From NCBI RefSeq assembly GCF_946227985.1, contig NZ_CAMKGL010000001.1:434001-498000 (forward strand): a stretch of DNA of 64,000 nucleotides, in the 5' to 3' direction. A program made the position numbers and the translations under genes. Source of the stretch: Serratia quinivorans (GTDB lineage: Bacteria; Pseudomonadota; Gammaproteobacteria; Enterobacterales; Enterobacteriaceae). Under the pieces are notes generated by a model. That model searched no databases. It was not told where the DNA came from and worked only from the letters and a program-made list of their open reading frames with translations. The number at the start of each line of letters is the position of its first letter. The first letter of the stretch is position 1. Of the stretch, positions 54,920-64,000 are shown one piece after another.

Positions 54920-56125
54920 TCAAACTCGCTCAATGATCATGGCGATACCTTGGCCGACGCCGATGCACATGGTGCAAAGCGCGTAGCGGCCGGAACGCCG
55001 TTCCAGTTCAAACAAGGCGGCCAGCGCCAGACGTGCACCGCTCATTCCCAGCGGGTGACCAAGGGCAATAGCGCCACCGTTGGGATTCACCTGGGGGGCG
55101 TCGTCCGGCAGACCAAGCTGGCGCAGCACCGCCAACGCCTGGGCGGCAAAGGCCTCATTCAGTTCGATCACGTCCATTTGCGCCAGGCTTAGCCCGGCTA
55201 ATTCCAGTACCTTGCGGGTGGCCGGCAGCGGACCGATGCCCATCAAACCGGGTTCAACGCCGCAGGTGGCGGTGGCGACGATGCGCGCTCTTGGCGTCAA
55301 GCCCTGGCTGACGGCCATTGCCTCGGAGGCAACAATCAGCGCCGCTGCGCCGTCGTTTAGGCCAGAGGCGTTACCGGCGGTCACGGTACCGGGTTGGCGG
55401 AACGGCGTTTTCAGCGCCTGCAATTGTTCCAGCCGGGTGTCTGGGCGCGGGTGTTCGTCCTGGCTGAACAACGTCACCGCGCCTTTTCTACCGCTGAGGC
55501 TGACCGGCACTATCTCTTGCGCCAGTAAACCTGATTCTTGCGCCAGGGCGGCGCGTTGTTGGCTGCGCAGCGCGAAGGCGTCCTGATCGGCGCGGCTGAT
55601 GTTGAACTGCGCCGCCACATTTTCGGCGGTTTCCGGCATTGAGTCGGTGCCGTACTGCGCCTGCATCAGCGGATTGATAAAGCGCCAGCCCAAAGTAGTG
55701 TCATACAGTTGCGCCTGACGGCTGAAAGCGCTGTCGGCTTTGCCCATCACCAGCGGGGCGCGGGTCATGGATTCTGCGCCGCCGGCCAGCACCAGTCCGG
55801 CTTCACCGGCCTTGATGCTGCGAGCCGCCATCGCCAGCGCGTCCAGCCCCGAACCGCACAGGCGATTGACGGTAGTGCCGGAAACGTTCACCGGCAGGCC
55901 CGCCAGCAATGCGGCCATACGGGCCAGATTGCGGTTGTCTTCCCCGGCCTGATTGGCGCAGCCGAGGATCACGTCATCGACCAATGACCAGTCCACCTGT
56001 GGGTGGCGAGCTAACAGGGCACGCAGCGGCAGCGCGGCCAAATCATCGGCGCGCACGTTGGCCAATGCGCCGCCGTAGCGGCCAATCGGCGTGCGAACGC
56101 CATCGCAGATAAACGCCTGATTCAT
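54920..56125 (-). CDS. paaJ: 3-oxoadipyl-CoA / dehydroadipyl-CoA thiolase
   Basis: 401 residues, as in E. coli. Active-site Cys in [11 protein letters not shown], then G-H-P-L-G-M-S-G-A and the terminal [10 protein letters not shown]. It performs two thiolytic steps, yielding acetyl-CoA and succinyl-CoA. It overlaps paaI by 4 bp. Confidence 0.96.
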   Translation of the reverse strand: MNQAFICDGVRTPIGRYGGALANVRADDLAALPLRALLARHPQVDWSLVDDVILGCANQAGEDNRNLARMAALLAGLPVNVSGTTVNRLCGSGLDALAMAARSIKAGEAGLVLAGGAESMTRAPLVMGKADSAFSRQAQLYDTTLGWRFINPLMQAQYGTDSMPETAENVAAQFNISRADQDAFALRSQQRAALAQESGLLAQEIVPVSLSGRKGAVTLFSQDEHPRPDTRLEQLQALKTPFRQPGTVTAGNASGLNDGAAALIVASEAMAVSQGLTPRARIVATATCGVEPGLMGIGPLPATRKVLELAGLSLAQMDVIELNEAFAAQALAVLRQLGLPDDAPQVNPNGGAIALGHPLGMSGARLALAALFELERRSGRYALCTMCIGVGQGIAMIIERV

Positions 56126-56562
56126 GGATGCTCTCCTAAAATGGCATGGCCGAGGCGATGCGCCCGCCCGCGAAACCAGGCGACGGTCTTGCCCCGTTGG
56201 TTGACTATCTCGACGTCATACAGCCCGGTGGTTTTGCCCTGATGGCGTACCTCGGCGCTGGCGGTCAGGCGATCGCCGGCCAGCGCCGGGCGAATAAACT
56301 CGATATTGCAGCCAGAGGCCACCGCTGCCAGCCCCTGACTGTTGCAGGCATAGGCGAAGGCGGTGTCTGCCAGGCTGAACAGTTGGCCGCCGTGGCAGGT
56401 TTGGTGGCCATTGAGCATCTGCGGGCCGACGGTCATGCTGACCCGCGCGAAACCGGCATCAACCGCATCCACCCGCATCCCCATCGCCTGGGCGCAGGTA
56501 TCCTGTTGAAACATCTGTTCGGCGCAGCGTTGCGCCAGTGCCTGTGGCGTATTGGCGTTCAT
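56122..56562 (-). CDS. paaI: PaaI hotdog-fold thioesterase
   Basis: 146 residues. Hotdog motif [13 protein letters not shown] with the catalytic Asp. It releases CoA from hydroxyphenylacetyl-CoA by-products, protecting the CoA pool. Overlaps paaH and paaJ by 4 bp each. Confidence 0.95.
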   Translation of the reverse strand: MNANTPQALAQRCAEQMFQQDTCAQAMGMRVDAVDAGFARVSMTVGPQMLNGHQTCHGGQLFSLADTAFAYACNSQGLAAVASGCNIEFIRPALAGDRLTASAEVRHQGKTTGLYDVEIVNQRGKTVAWFRGRAHRLGHAILGEHP

Positions 56563-58079
56563 TGTTGGGCTCCTGAAGCGAGGGACGCGTAATGACGCAG
56601 CAGCGGCATCGGGCGGTAACGTGGCTCACCATAGTAGAGTTGCAGGTTTTCCAGCGTGGTCAGGATGTGTCGCCAACCCAGGGCTGCCCCCCATTCCAGC
56701 GGGCCGCGGGGGTAGTTGACGCCGTAGCGCATGGCGCGGTCGGTATCTTCGGCACTGGCGACGCCCTTGTTGACCACGTCAAGCGCCTCATTGGCCAACA
56801 TGGCGAGGGTGCGCATCACCAACAGGCCGGGATAGTCCGGCAAAGCGATCACCTTCTTGCCGAGAGATTGCAGCAGACGCACGATGGTGGCGTTGTGCCT
56901 GGCATCGTTTTGCGCCGCACAGCTGATAGCGACGGTGGTGGCCTGCGAGTAGTCGGCTGACAGATCAAACAGCACCACGGGGGTTGCGGTTTCATCGGCC
57001 ACCTGGCTGGCTGTTTTACCATTGGTTAACATAAGTGTAACTTCATCGATCCGGGCATAGACGCTGGTCTGTCCAGATTGTTTGATCGACTGCGCATTTC
57101 CGCTCAGTAATTTGCTCAGTAGTGCGATACCGGCGGCATCGCCATGCAGTGTGATGCTGCGCGGCAATTCCGCCGTGGACGCCGGCAGTACGGCCGCCAC
57201 CGGCAGTTGATGATCGCCATAGCGATAAAAACCACGGCCGCTTTTGCGGCCAAGACGCCCGGCCGCCACCCGTTCCTGTTGTAACAGTGACGGGGTAAAA
57301 CGGGGATCCTGGAAGAAAGCCTGAAACACCGATTCGGTCACGGCGTAATTGATATCCTGACCAATCATGTCGGTCAGTTGCAGCGGCCCCATGGCGAAGC
57401 CACCCGCGTCGCGTATTACCGCATCCAGCGTGGCGGCGTCGGCGACCTGTTCTTCCAGCGCGCGCAGGGTCTCGGCATAAAACGGCCGTGCCACCCGGTT
57501 AACGATAAACCCCGGCGTGGAGCGGCACAGCACGCTTTGTTTGCCCCATTGCCGGGTTAGCCTTTGGAGTGTGTCGACGGTTTCGGCGCTGGTGTCCAGC
57601 CCGCTGACGATCTCCACCAGTTTCATCAGCGGCGCCGGGTTGAAGAAGTGCAGCCCGGCCAGACGCTGTGGATGTTGCAGCACACCGGCGATGGCGGTAA
57701 TCGACAGCGATGAGGTGTTGCTGGCAAACAGCGTAGCGGGCGAGCACAAGGCTTCCAGCTCACGGAACAGGCTTTGTTTGATTGCCAGCTTTTCCGCCAC
57801 CGCTTCTATCACCAGACCGCTGTCGGCCAGCGAGTTAAGCGACTCTGCCGGCTGAATGCGCGCCAGCAGAGCGTCGGTGGTGGTGGCATCGGCCTTGCCG
57901 GCCGCAACACGTTGACGCAGCCGTTGGGTGAGTACGTCGAGTGCCTGCCGGGCAGCATCGGCGGCGATATCAAACAGCTGCACCTGATGCCCGGCGGCGG
58001 CGGCCACCTGAGCAATACCAATGCCCATGGTACCGGCACCAATCACCGCCACCCTGAGGTTTAAGTTCGGCTGGTTCAT
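56559..58079 (-). CDS. paaH: 3-hydroxyadipyl-CoA dehydrogenase
   Basis: 506 residues; E. coli PaaH is 475, so this one is somewhat longer. NAD-binding G-A-G-T-M-G-I-G-I-A, F-F-N-P-A-P-L-M-K-L-V-E and the 3HCDH C-terminal motif N-R-V-A-R-P-F-Y-A-E. It oxidises 3-hydroxyadipyl-CoA to 3-oxoadipyl-CoA. Start 2 bp before the paaG stop. Confidence 0.95.
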   Translation of the reverse strand: MNQPNLNLRVAVIGAGTMGIGIAQVAAAAGHQVQLFDIAADAARQALDVLTQRLRQRVAAGKADATTTDALLARIQPAESLNSLADSGLVIEAVAEKLAIKQSLFRELEALCSPATLFASNTSSLSITAIAGVLQHPQRLAGLHFFNPAPLMKLVEIVSGLDTSAETVDTLQRLTRQWGKQSVLCRSTPGFIVNRVARPFYAETLRALEEQVADAATLDAVIRDAGGFAMGPLQLTDMIGQDINYAVTESVFQAFFQDPRFTPSLLQQERVAAGRLGRKSGRGFYRYGDHQLPVAAVLPASTAELPRSITLHGDAAGIALLSKLLSGNAQSIKQSGQTSVYARIDEVTLMLTNGKTASQVADETATPVVLFDLSADYSQATTVAISCAAQNDARHNATIVRLLQSLGKKVIALPDYPGLLVMRTLAMLANEALDVVNKGVASAEDTDRAMRYGVNYPRGPLEWGAALGWRHILTTLENLQLYYGEPRYRPMPLLRHYASLASGAQQ

Positions 58080-58081
58080 GG

Positions 58082-58873
58082 TTATTTCCCGCTGAAGTTT
58101 GGCGCGCGTTTGGCGAAGAAGGCGCTGACGCCCTCGCGGTAGTCGTCGCTGCGACCGCCCAGACGCTGTAGATCGCGTTCCAGATCCAGCTGTTGGTCAA
58201 GGGTGTTGTTGGCCGAACTGTAGAGGGCCTTTTTAATCAGCCCCAGCCCATAGGTCGGTTGGGTGGCCAGATGTTGCGCCAGCGTTTGGCTGGTGGTGGC
58301 CAGTTCATCCGCAGCAACCACCTGCCAGATCATGCCCCAGGCCAGCGCCTGCTGGGCGCTGACTTTATCCCCGAGCATCGCCATACCCATGGCACGGGCA
58401 TGGCCTGCCAAACGCGGCAGGAACCAACTGCCGCCAGAGTCCGGCACCAGTCCCAAACGGCAGAACGACTGGATAAAATTGGCGTTGTCGGCGGCGATGA
58501 CGATATCGCAAGCCAGCGCCAAAGCGGCCCCGGCACCCGCGGCCACGCCGTTGACGGCGCACACCACCGGTTTTGGCAAGGCGGTCAGGCGGCGGATTAG
58601 CGGGTTGTAGAAACGTTCTACCGACAGGCCGAGATCCGGCGCCTGCTGCTCAACGCTGACGTTGCGATCGTTCAGATCCTGCCCGGCGCAAAAACCGCGT
58701 CCGGCACCGGTGATCAGCAGGCAGCGCACGGTTTCGTCGCGCTCGGCGAGGGTCAGCGCTTCGCTAAGCTGGCGGTGCATCTCGTCGTTAAAACTGTTGA
58801 GCCGGTCTGGCCGGTTAAGGGTCAGGGTCAACACCCCGGCTTCCAGATGGGTGAGAATCAATGCGTTATCCAT
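58082..58873 (-). CDS. paaG: PaaG, ring-epoxide isomerase of the crotonase family
   Basis: 263 residues (E. coli 262). Crotonase oxyanion loops G-R-G-F-C-A-G-Q-D-L and G-V-A-A-G-A-G-A-A-L. It converts 1,2-epoxyphenylacetyl-CoA to oxepin-CoA and shifts double bonds later. Three bp from paaF. Confidence 0.95.
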   Translation of the reverse strand: MDNALILTHLEAGVLTLTLNRPDRLNSFNDEMHRQLSEALTLAERDETVRCLLITGAGRGFCAGQDLNDRNVSVEQQAPDLGLSVERFYNPLIRRLTALPKPVVCAVNGVAAGAGAALALACDIVIAADNANFIQSFCRLGLVPDSGGSWFLPRLAGHARAMGMAMLGDKVSAQQALAWGMIWQVVAADELATTSQTLAQHLATQPTYGLGLIKKALYSSANNTLDQQLDLERDLQRLGGRSDDYREGVSAFFAKRAPNFSGK

Positions 58874-58876
58874 AAA

Positions 58877-59650
58877 TCAGCGCCCCTGATAGTTTGGCGT
58901 ACGTTTTTCGAAGAAGGCGGCGATGCCTTCACGGCGATCGTCGGTGGCGGCCAGAGTGACAAACTGCTGGCGCTCGATGGCCAGCCCCTGGCTAAGGCCG
59001 GTTTCTTCAGCCTGTTTCAATGCCTGTTTGGCGGCGCGTAATGCCAGCGGCGCCTGCAGGCTGATGCGTTCGGCAACCTGTTGCGTGCGCTCCAGCGTCA
59101 GCGCATCGACACAGACTTCGCTGACCAGGCCGCTTTGCAGTGCGCAACTGGCGTTGATGGCTTCACCGGTCAGCACCATCTGGTTGGCGCGGGACTTGCC
59201 GACGCAGCGGATCAAACGCTGGGTGCCACCGGCCCCCGGCATCAGGCCGAGGGTGATTTCCGGCAGGCCAAAACGGGCGCTTTCACCGCAGATAACCATG
59301 TCGCAGGCCAATGCCAGTTCACAACCGGCACCCAGGGCATAGCCGTTGACCGCGGCCAGCAGCGGTTTGCTGAACTGGGCCAGTCGCTGCCACAACAGCG
59401 GACGGCGATCCGTCAACGCGGCGGGCAAGTCTTGTTTTTGCAACTCGTGCAGGTCGGCACCGGCAGCAAAGAAGCGGGGCGCACCGGTAATCACCACTAC
59501 GCCAACGCTGGTATCGACGTCGGCCTGTTCCAGTAAATAAACCAACTGTTCCAGGCTCGGGGTGTTCAGGGCGTTGCGCGCCTCCGGGCGATGCAGTGTC
59601 AGTGTCACCACTCGCTGGTGTTGCTGTCGCAGGACAAAAGGGGTTTCCAT
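58877..59650 (-). CDS. paaF: PaaF, 2,3-dehydroadipyl-CoA hydratase
   Basis: 257 residues (E. coli 255). Enoyl-CoA hydratase with A-A-G-A-D-L-H-E-L and G-Y-A-L-G-A-G-C-E-L-A-L, the catalytic Glu lying in L-P-E-I-T-L-G. It hydrates 2,3-dehydroadipyl-CoA. Starts 9 bp before the paaE stop. Confidence 0.95.
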   Translation of the reverse strand: METPFVLRQQHQRVVTLTLHRPEARNALNTPSLEQLVYLLEQADVDTSVGVVVITGAPRFFAAGADLHELQKQDLPAALTDRRPLLWQRLAQFSKPLLAAVNGYALGAGCELALACDMVICGESARFGLPEITLGLMPGAGGTQRLIRCVGKSRANQMVLTGEAINASCALQSGLVSEVCVDALTLERTQQVAERISLQAPLALRAAKQALKQAEETGLSQGLAIERQQFVTLAATDDRREGIAAFFEKRTPNYQGR

Positions 59651-59659
59651 CGGCGGCTC

Positions 59660-60718
59660 CTATACGTCAAAGTCCAACACCACGCCGTCGCCGCGCGGCC
59701 ACGACTGGCAACTCAATACGTAACCCGCCGCCAGTTGATCCGGTTCCAGGCTGTAGTTAACCGCCATATCCACCTGACCGGCCTTTAACCGGCACTTGCA
59801 GGTGGCGCACACCCCGCCTTTGCAGGCGTAGGGCAGGTCAGCACCCTGACGCAGTGCCGCATCAAGAATGCTGTCATCCTGAGCGCCCACCTCGATATCC
59901 AACCGACGGCCATCGAGCAAAATCTCGACCCGGGTGGCATTGCGGTTGGCGTCATTGACCGGTCGGGCAACCATACCGCTGGTGTTAAAACGTTCGCTGT
60001 GAATGTGCCCGGCGGGCACGCCCGCCTGTTCAAGTACGCTCTGGGCGTCATCCATCATGCTTTCAGGCCCGCAGATAAAGGCGTGGTCATAGTCGCGGTA
60101 ATTGAGTAATGCCCCGCCGATCGCCAGCAGATGCTCACGGTCGATGCGGCCGCTGAGCAGTGGGCTATCAAGATTTTCCTGGCTGAACAGGTACAGCGGC
60201 TGAAAGCGCTGTGGATAGCGGTTCTTCAGATCGGACAGCGCTTCTTTGAACATCACCGAGCGGCTGCTGCGGTTGCCATAAATCAGCGTGAAACTGCTGT
60301 TTGGCTCGAGTTGCAGCGTGGCCTTGATGATCGACAGCATCGGCGTAATGCCGGAACCGGCAGCAATCGCCAGATAGTTACCGCTGTTCTCCGCCTGCGG
60401 TTGATAGCCGAATCGCCCTTGCGGCACCATCACTTCCAGCGCGTCGCCGACCTTCAGCATCCGGTTAACGAACGAGGAGAAGCGGCCCTGATTAATGGCT
60501 TTAACGCCGATCTGCAGCAGCCCGTCCTGCGGTGAACTGCAAATGGAGTAGCAGCGGCGCAGTTCTTCTCCGTCGACCAGCGCCTTCAACGTCAGGTGCT
60601 GGCCGGGCGTATAGCAGTAGTGACTTTTCAGTTCTTCGGGCACCCGCAGAGTGATGGCTACGGCGTCCGGCGTTTCGCGCTCGATGGCAGCGACGTTCAG
60701 GCGATGGAAGACCGTCAT
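59660..60718 (-). CDS. paaE: PaaE, reductase of the phenylacetyl-CoA epoxidase
   Basis: 352 residues. N-terminal FAD/NAD(P) ferredoxin-reductase part with R-R-C-Y-S-I-C-S and G-S-G-I-T-P, C-terminal plant-type 2Fe-2S domain with C-K-G-G-V-C-A-T-C-K-C. It passes electrons from NADPH to PaaA. ATG 60718 chosen with AGGAA upstream. Gap of 8 bp from paaD. Confidence 0.95.
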   Translation of the reverse strand: MTVFHRLNVAAIERETPDAVAITLRVPEELKSHYCYTPGQHLTLKALVDGEELRRCYSICSSPQDGLLQIGVKAINQGRFSSFVNRMLKVGDALEVMVPQGRFGYQPQAENSGNYLAIAAGSGITPMLSIIKATLQLEPNSSFTLIYGNRSSRSVMFKEALSDLKNRYPQRFQPLYLFSQENLDSPLLSGRIDREHLLAIGGALLNYRDYDHAFICGPESMMDDAQSVLEQAGVPAGHIHSERFNTSGMVARPVNDANRNATRVEILLDGRRLDIEVGAQDDSILDAALRQGADLPYACKGGVCATCKCRLKAGQVDMAVNYSLEPDQLAAGYVLSCQSWPRGDGVVLDFDV

Positions 60719-60726
60719 GGTTATTC

Positions 60727-61224
60727 CTAAATGCATTTGAAGTAGTCGAAGGGTTCACGGCAATCGCAACAGCGGTACAGCGCCTTACAGGCGGTGGAGC
60801 CGAATTCGCTGATTTTCTCGCTGTGGGTGCTGCCGCATCGCGGGCAGGGCACCGGGCCGTGCGCCTGGGGTTTGTCGCAGGTATGGCCCTGTGGCGGCGC
60901 GATGCCATATTCCCGCAGCCGTTCACGCGCAGCCGCATTCATCCAGTCTGTAGTCCAGGCCGGACTAAGGCGGATATCCACCTTTACCGGGCTGAAGCCG
61001 GCCGCGGACAACTGCTGTTCGATCGCGTCGAGCAGGAACTCGGTGGCGGGGCAGCCGGAATAGGTCGGTGTAAAGGTAATGCGCCAGCCGCTGCCGTCGG
61101 CTGCGACGTCGCGCACCATGCCCAGATCGGTAATCGACAGCACCGGCAGTTCCGGATCGCTTATCTGTTGCAGGCAGTGCCAGATTTGCGGTATTTCGGC
61201 GGCTTGCAGCCGGGTAATGTTCAT
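60727..61224 (-). CDS. paaD: PaaD, epoxidase maturation protein
   Basis: 165 residues. N-terminal DUF59/MIP18 domain (D-P-E-L-P-V-L-S-I-T-D-L-G-M) and a Cys-rich C-terminus with C-P-R-C and C-C-D-C-x-E-P-F. It is thought to help assemble the iron centre of the PaaABCE complex. E. coli PaaD is 167. Confidence 0.94.
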   Translation of the reverse strand: MNITRLQAAEIPQIWHCLQQISDPELPVLSITDLGMVRDVAADGSGWRITFTPTYSGCPATEFLLDAIEQQLSAAGFSPVKVDIRLSPAWTTDWMNAAARERLREYGIAPPQGHTCDKPQAHGPVPCPRCGSTHSEKISEFGSTACKALYRCCDCREPFDYFKCI

Positions 61225-61233
61225 GACGGCCTC

Positions 61234-61992
61234 CTACCAGTTCGCGTTGGGATAGGCGCGTTGCAAAAACTGCATCTCCGCCAGCAGTGGACCGAGGTGC
61301 TCGCTGTGCCGTCCCTGTTTGCCACCGTGACGGAAGGCCTGTTCGCTCGGCAGTTGCAGGCCGGCCTGTTGCAGCGTGTCGCTCACCAGTGCCAGCCACG
61401 GGGCTTCAAGCCGGCGCGGATCGGCGGCGATGCCCTGTTCTGCCAGTTGCAGTTCCAGCTCATCGGCGTGGAACAACTCGGCGGTAAAGCGCCACAGGTT
61501 ATCCAGTGACTGCTGAATTTTTTGCCGGCTGAGCGGGCTGCCGTCTCCCAGGCGAGTCATCCAGCCACGGCTGAAACGCAGGTGGTAATGGGCTTCTTTC
61601 AGTGATTTGGCGGCGATGGCGGCCAACTGTGCATCGCGGCTGTTGCTCAGCGCCTGATGGAGTTGCACGTGGTAGGCGTCTATCAGGAACTGGCGCACCA
61701 GGGTGTCGTTGAAACCGCCATTGGGTTGTTCCGCTAACAGCAGGTTATGAAACTCGCGTTCGTCACGGTTAAAGGCCAGGCTGTCTTCACTGCAATGCGG
61801 CCCGGCCAGCTCGGCGGCGTAGCCGAGGAAGTTGCGTGCCTGGCCGAGCAGGTCCAGGCCGATGTTCGCCAACGCCAGGTCAATTTCCAGCTCCGGCGCG
61901 TGGCCGCACCAGGCACACAGCCGCTGGGCGAGGATCAGTGGCGTATCGCCCTGACGCAGGACATAGGTGATTCGAGGATCGTTAAAGGTCAT
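61234..61992 (-). CDS. paaC: PaaC, structural subunit of the epoxidase
   Basis: 252 residues (E. coli 248). All-helical, ferritin-like fold without an iron site; typical I-L-A-Q-R-L-C-A-W-C-G-H-A-P and Y-H-L-R-F-S-R-G-W. It pairs with PaaA. Confidence 0.95.
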   Translation of the reverse strand: MTFNDPRITYVLRQGDTPLILAQRLCAWCGHAPELEIDLALANIGLDLLGQARNFLGYAAELAGPHCSEDSLAFNRDEREFHNLLLAEQPNGGFNDTLVRQFLIDAYHVQLHQALSNSRDAQLAAIAAKSLKEAHYHLRFSRGWMTRLGDGSPLSRQKIQQSLDNLWRFTAELFHADELELQLAEQGIAADPRRLEAPWLALVSDTLQQAGLQLPSEQAFRHGGKQGRHSEHLGPLLAEMQFLQRAYPNANW

Positions 61993-62000
61993 GGCCGCCT

Positions 62001-62288
62001 CTACATGTTCTTGATGCCGTCGGGAATGGTGTAGAACGTCGGATGACGGTAGATTTTGTCATCGGACGGATCGAAGAAGGCTTCACGATCTTCCGGCTGC
62101 GAGGCGATCAGATGGCTGGACTGCACCACCCAGATTGAGCAACCTTCGTTGCGGCGAGTATAGGCGTCGCGAGCGTTTTCCAGCGCCATCTGGTCATCGG
62201 CGGCATGCAGACTGCCGACGTGACGGTGCGCCAGCCCCTGTTTGCTGCGGATAAACACTTCATACAATGGCCATTCAACGTGTGTCAT
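62001..62288 (-). CDS. paaB: PaaB, small epoxidase subunit
   Basis: 95 residues, exactly the E. coli length when started at ATG 62288. W-P-L-Y-E-V-F, H-R-H-V-G-S-L-H-A-A-D and F-Y-T-I-P-D-G-I are conserved. It bridges PaaAC modules. Confidence 0.96.
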   Translation of the reverse strand: MTHVEWPLYEVFIRSKQGLAHRHVGSLHAADDQMALENARDAYTRRNEGCSIWVVQSSHLIASQPEDREAFFDPSDDKIYRHPTFYTIPDGIKNM

Positions 62289-62300
62289 CATCGGTTCCTT

Positions 62301-63239
62301 TTATGCGGCGGATGAGGTGTTTTTGGCCGCGTGGGCCAGGGCGCCTTCACGCACCCAGGCACCTTCGTCCCAGGCGCGGCGTTTGGCCTGCAGCCGTTCG
62401 TGGTTGCATTGCCCGCGGCCTTTAATCACCTCGTGCAGTTCACTCCAGTCGATTTCGCCGAAGCGATAGTGGCCGCTGGCTTCATCCCAGGCTAAATCGG
62501 CATCCGGGGCGCTCATTCCCAGGGCTTCCAACTGCGGCACGGTATTGTCGACAAACTTCTGCCGCAGCTCGTCGTTGCTGTGGCGTTTGATCTTCCAGGC
62601 CATGCTTTGCGCGCTGTGGGGGGAATCGGTGTCGCTTGGGCCGAACATCATCAGCACCGGCCACCAAAAGCGATTAATCGCGTCCTGCAGCATGGCTTTT
62701 TGCTGTTCGCTGCCATTGGCCATCGCCATCACCGCCTCATATCCCTGGCGCTGGTGGAAGCTCTCTTCCTTGCAAATTTTCACCATCGCGCGCGCGTAGG
62801 GGCCATAAGAAGCACGGCACAGGGCTACCTGATTGACGATAGCCGCGCCGTCGACCAGCCAGCCGATCACCCCGATATCCGCCCAGTTGAGCGTCGGATA
62901 ATTGAAGATCGAAGAGTATTTCATCTTGCCGTCGAGCATTTTCTGGTAGATGTCCTGGCGCGAGCAGCCCAGGGTTTCGGCGGCGCTGTACAGATACAGA
63001 CCGTGACCGGCTTCGTCTTGCACCTTGGCCAGTAACACCGCCTTGCGGCGCAGCGTCGGCGCTCGCGTCAGCCAGTTGGCTTCCGGCAACATGCCCACCA
63101 CTTCGGAATGGGCATGCTGGCCAATCTGACGGATCAGGTTTTGGCGGTAGGCATCCGGCATCCAGTCTTTGGCCTCAATGGAGGTATCCGCCGCAATCTT
63201 GTCGTCGAAGTGTTGTTGATATTGCGCGTCAGTTGTCAT
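62301..63239 (-). CDS. paaA: PaaA, catalytic di-iron subunit of the epoxidase
   Basis: 312 residues (E. coli 309). Ferritin-like di-iron oxygenase with E-A-G-H-G-L-Y-L and [10 protein letters not shown] carrying Glu/His iron ligands. It epoxidises the aromatic ring of phenylacetyl-CoA. ATG 63239 has AGAGG upstream; the frame to 63293 passes through the operator. First gene of the eleven-gene operon paaABCDEFGHIJK. Confidence 0.96.
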   Translation of the reverse strand: MTTDAQYQQHFDDKIAADTSIEAKDWMPDAYRQNLIRQIGQHAHSEVVGMLPEANWLTRAPTLRRKAVLLAKVQDEAGHGLYLYSAAETLGCSRQDIYQKMLDGKMKYSSIFNYPTLNWADIGVIGWLVDGAAIVNQVALCRASYGPYARAMVKICKEESFHQRQGYEAVMAMANGSEQQKAMLQDAINRFWWPVLMMFGPSDTDSPHSAQSMAWKIKRHSNDELRQKFVDNTVPQLEALGMSAPDADLAWDEASGHYRFGEIDWSELHEVIKGRGQCNHERLQAKRRAWDEGAWVREGALAHAAKNTSSAA

Positions 63240-63252
63240 GCTTGCCTCTTGG

Positions 63253-63292
63253 TGATTCGTATTTTTCACATTAAATATAAAAATGTGAATCA
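63253..63292. promoter_or_regulatory. Candidate PaaX operator upstream of paaA
   Basis: TGATTC (63253-63258) and GAATCA (63287-63292) face each other across 28 bp. Inside lies a second perfect repeat TTCACATT-N9-AATGTGAA (63265-63289). From memory, E. coli PaaX recognises TGATTC-N about 27-GAATCA, so this fits within 1 bp. It lies 14 bp from the paaA start. The rest of the 63240-63557 spacer must carry both divergent promoters, but I cannot assign them firmly. Confidence 0.65.
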
Positions 63293-63557
63293 CGTTAACT
63301 TACCATAAGGCTACAAACTGATAACAAAAAGATCAAACGACATTTATGTGGTTTTGCGATGGCACTCACAGGTTGTGTTTATATGTAATTGTTATATATG
63401 GTCATTTAAAATCCATGGGTGGGGAGGAATAGCCCGTCTTTTGAGCTTTAGGGCCGTGATGTTTTGTTTTTGTTAAATATTGCCCAAGAGAAAACTGGAC
63501 AATACCTGATACGTAATTAATCATTGTGGTGTAAATTTATGAATTCCGGAGGAGCAA

Positions 63558-64000
63558 ATGCAGCAGTTACACAGTTACCTTTCTGGCGGCTGGGTGTTCG
63601 GCCAGGGCACCGCCCGCGAAATCCATCATGCCGTTACCGGCGAACCGCTGTATCAGGTTTGTTCCGACGGGCTGCCGCTGGCTGCCAGCCTGGAGTATGC
63701 GCGCAGCCGGGGTGGCAAGGCGCTGGCGCAGATGACCTTCCAACAGCGCGCACAGATGATGAAAGCGGTGGCCAAACACCTGTTGGCACATAAAGAAGCG
63801 CTGTATGAAATTTCCTACCAAACCGGGGCAACCCGCAGTGACGGCTGGGTGGACATTGAGGGCGGCATAGCCACGCTGTTTGCCTATGCCGGTCTGGCAG
63901 GACGTGAATTGCCGGACGATACCCTGTGGCCGGAAGACGAACTGATCCCGCTGTCCAAGCAGTCGCAGTTTGCCGCCCGCCATGTGCTGACTTCACGTCC
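63558..64000 (+). CDS. paaZ: PaaZ, oxepin-CoA hydrolase / aldehyde dehydrogenase (N-terminal part)
   Basis: Only the first 147 codons are inside the window. They match the aldehyde-dehydrogenase part of the bifunctional PaaZ (S-G-G-W-V-F-G-Q-G, then [18 protein letters not shown]). The full protein is about 680 residues with a C-terminal MaoC-type hydratase that opens the oxepin ring. GGAGGAG lies 3 bp before the ATG. Divergent from paaA. Confidence 0.94.
   Translation, partial: MQQLHSYLSGGWVFGQGTAREIHHAVTGEPLYQVCSDGLPLAASLEYARSRGGKALAQMTFQQRAQMMKAVAKHLLAHKEALYEISYQTGATRSDGWVDIEGGIATLFAYAGLAGRELPDDTLWPEDELIPLSKQSQFAARHVLTSR

Overview
The window looks like a chromosomal segment of an enterobacterium close to Serratia. 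GC-rich coding sequence, tight E. coli-like operons, the mtfA / tRNA-Asn / tRNA-Ser / yeeO neighbourhood, a complete E. coli-order paa cluster and a PQQ glucose dehydrogenase all fit. The genus is inferred from gene content and was not tested by a database search. I saw no insertion sequence, prophage or CRISPR array.

Layout. 0.2-3.6 kb: a TPP riboswitch followed by tenA and a three-gene ABC transporter for a thiamin-pyrimidine precursor. 3.7-4.7 kb: a luciferase-like monooxygenase. 4.9-5.9 kb: an AT-rich island with an HExxH metallopeptidase-like protein and a lipoprotein, probably an orphan effector/immunity pair. 6.0-8.2 kb: a GlxA/AraC regulator, a variant GAPDH and a nested palindromic repeat. 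8.2-14.7 kb: an AfuABC-like transporter plus an inositol-monophosphatase-family enzyme, divergent from a LacI regulator, with two matching 18-bp palindromes between them. 15.0-19.0 kb: an autotransporter whose passenger begins with a pepsin-like aspartic protease domain, preceded by a small secreted protein. 19.5-21.7 kb: two coupled genes with permuted papain-like (DUF4105-type) motifs. 21.8-27.7 kb: small envelope proteins and an EvgS/EvgA-like phosphorelay with a MASE1 membrane sensor.

28-31.5 kb: tRNA-Asn, mtfA, tRNA-Ser, an orphan PulS/OutS-type pilotin and a YeeO-like MATE exporter. 31.5-35.2 kb: an AraC regulator divergent from melA and a LacY-type symporter. 35.2-38.1 kb: a Fur-controlled two-ORF unit for a small membrane protein, then gcd. 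38.4-44.3 kb: LysR with a secreted tandem carboxymuconolactone-decarboxylase-like protein and a cupin, gabD, and a GST/flavin-protein pair. 44.4-50.3 kb: LysR, then a kynurenine-formamidase-like hydrolase, RidA, an aromatic aminotransferase and an amino-acid permease, then an EamA exporter. 50.4-51.9 kb: a MocR regulator.

52-64 kb: phenylacetate degradation. paaABCDEFGHIJK, paaX and paaY lie on the minus strand, and paaZ diverges and runs off the window end. PaaK makes phenylacetyl-CoA, PaaABCDE epoxidises it, PaaG/PaaZ isomerise and open the ring, and PaaF/H/J complete beta-oxidation to acetyl-CoA and succinyl-CoA. A palindrome resembling the PaaX operator sits just upstream of paaA.

The strongest candidate for something undescribed is the pepsin-fold autotransporter with its small secreted neighbour. 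The orphan effector/immunity-like pair, the permuted-papain couple and the Fur-controlled small-protein unit also merit attention.
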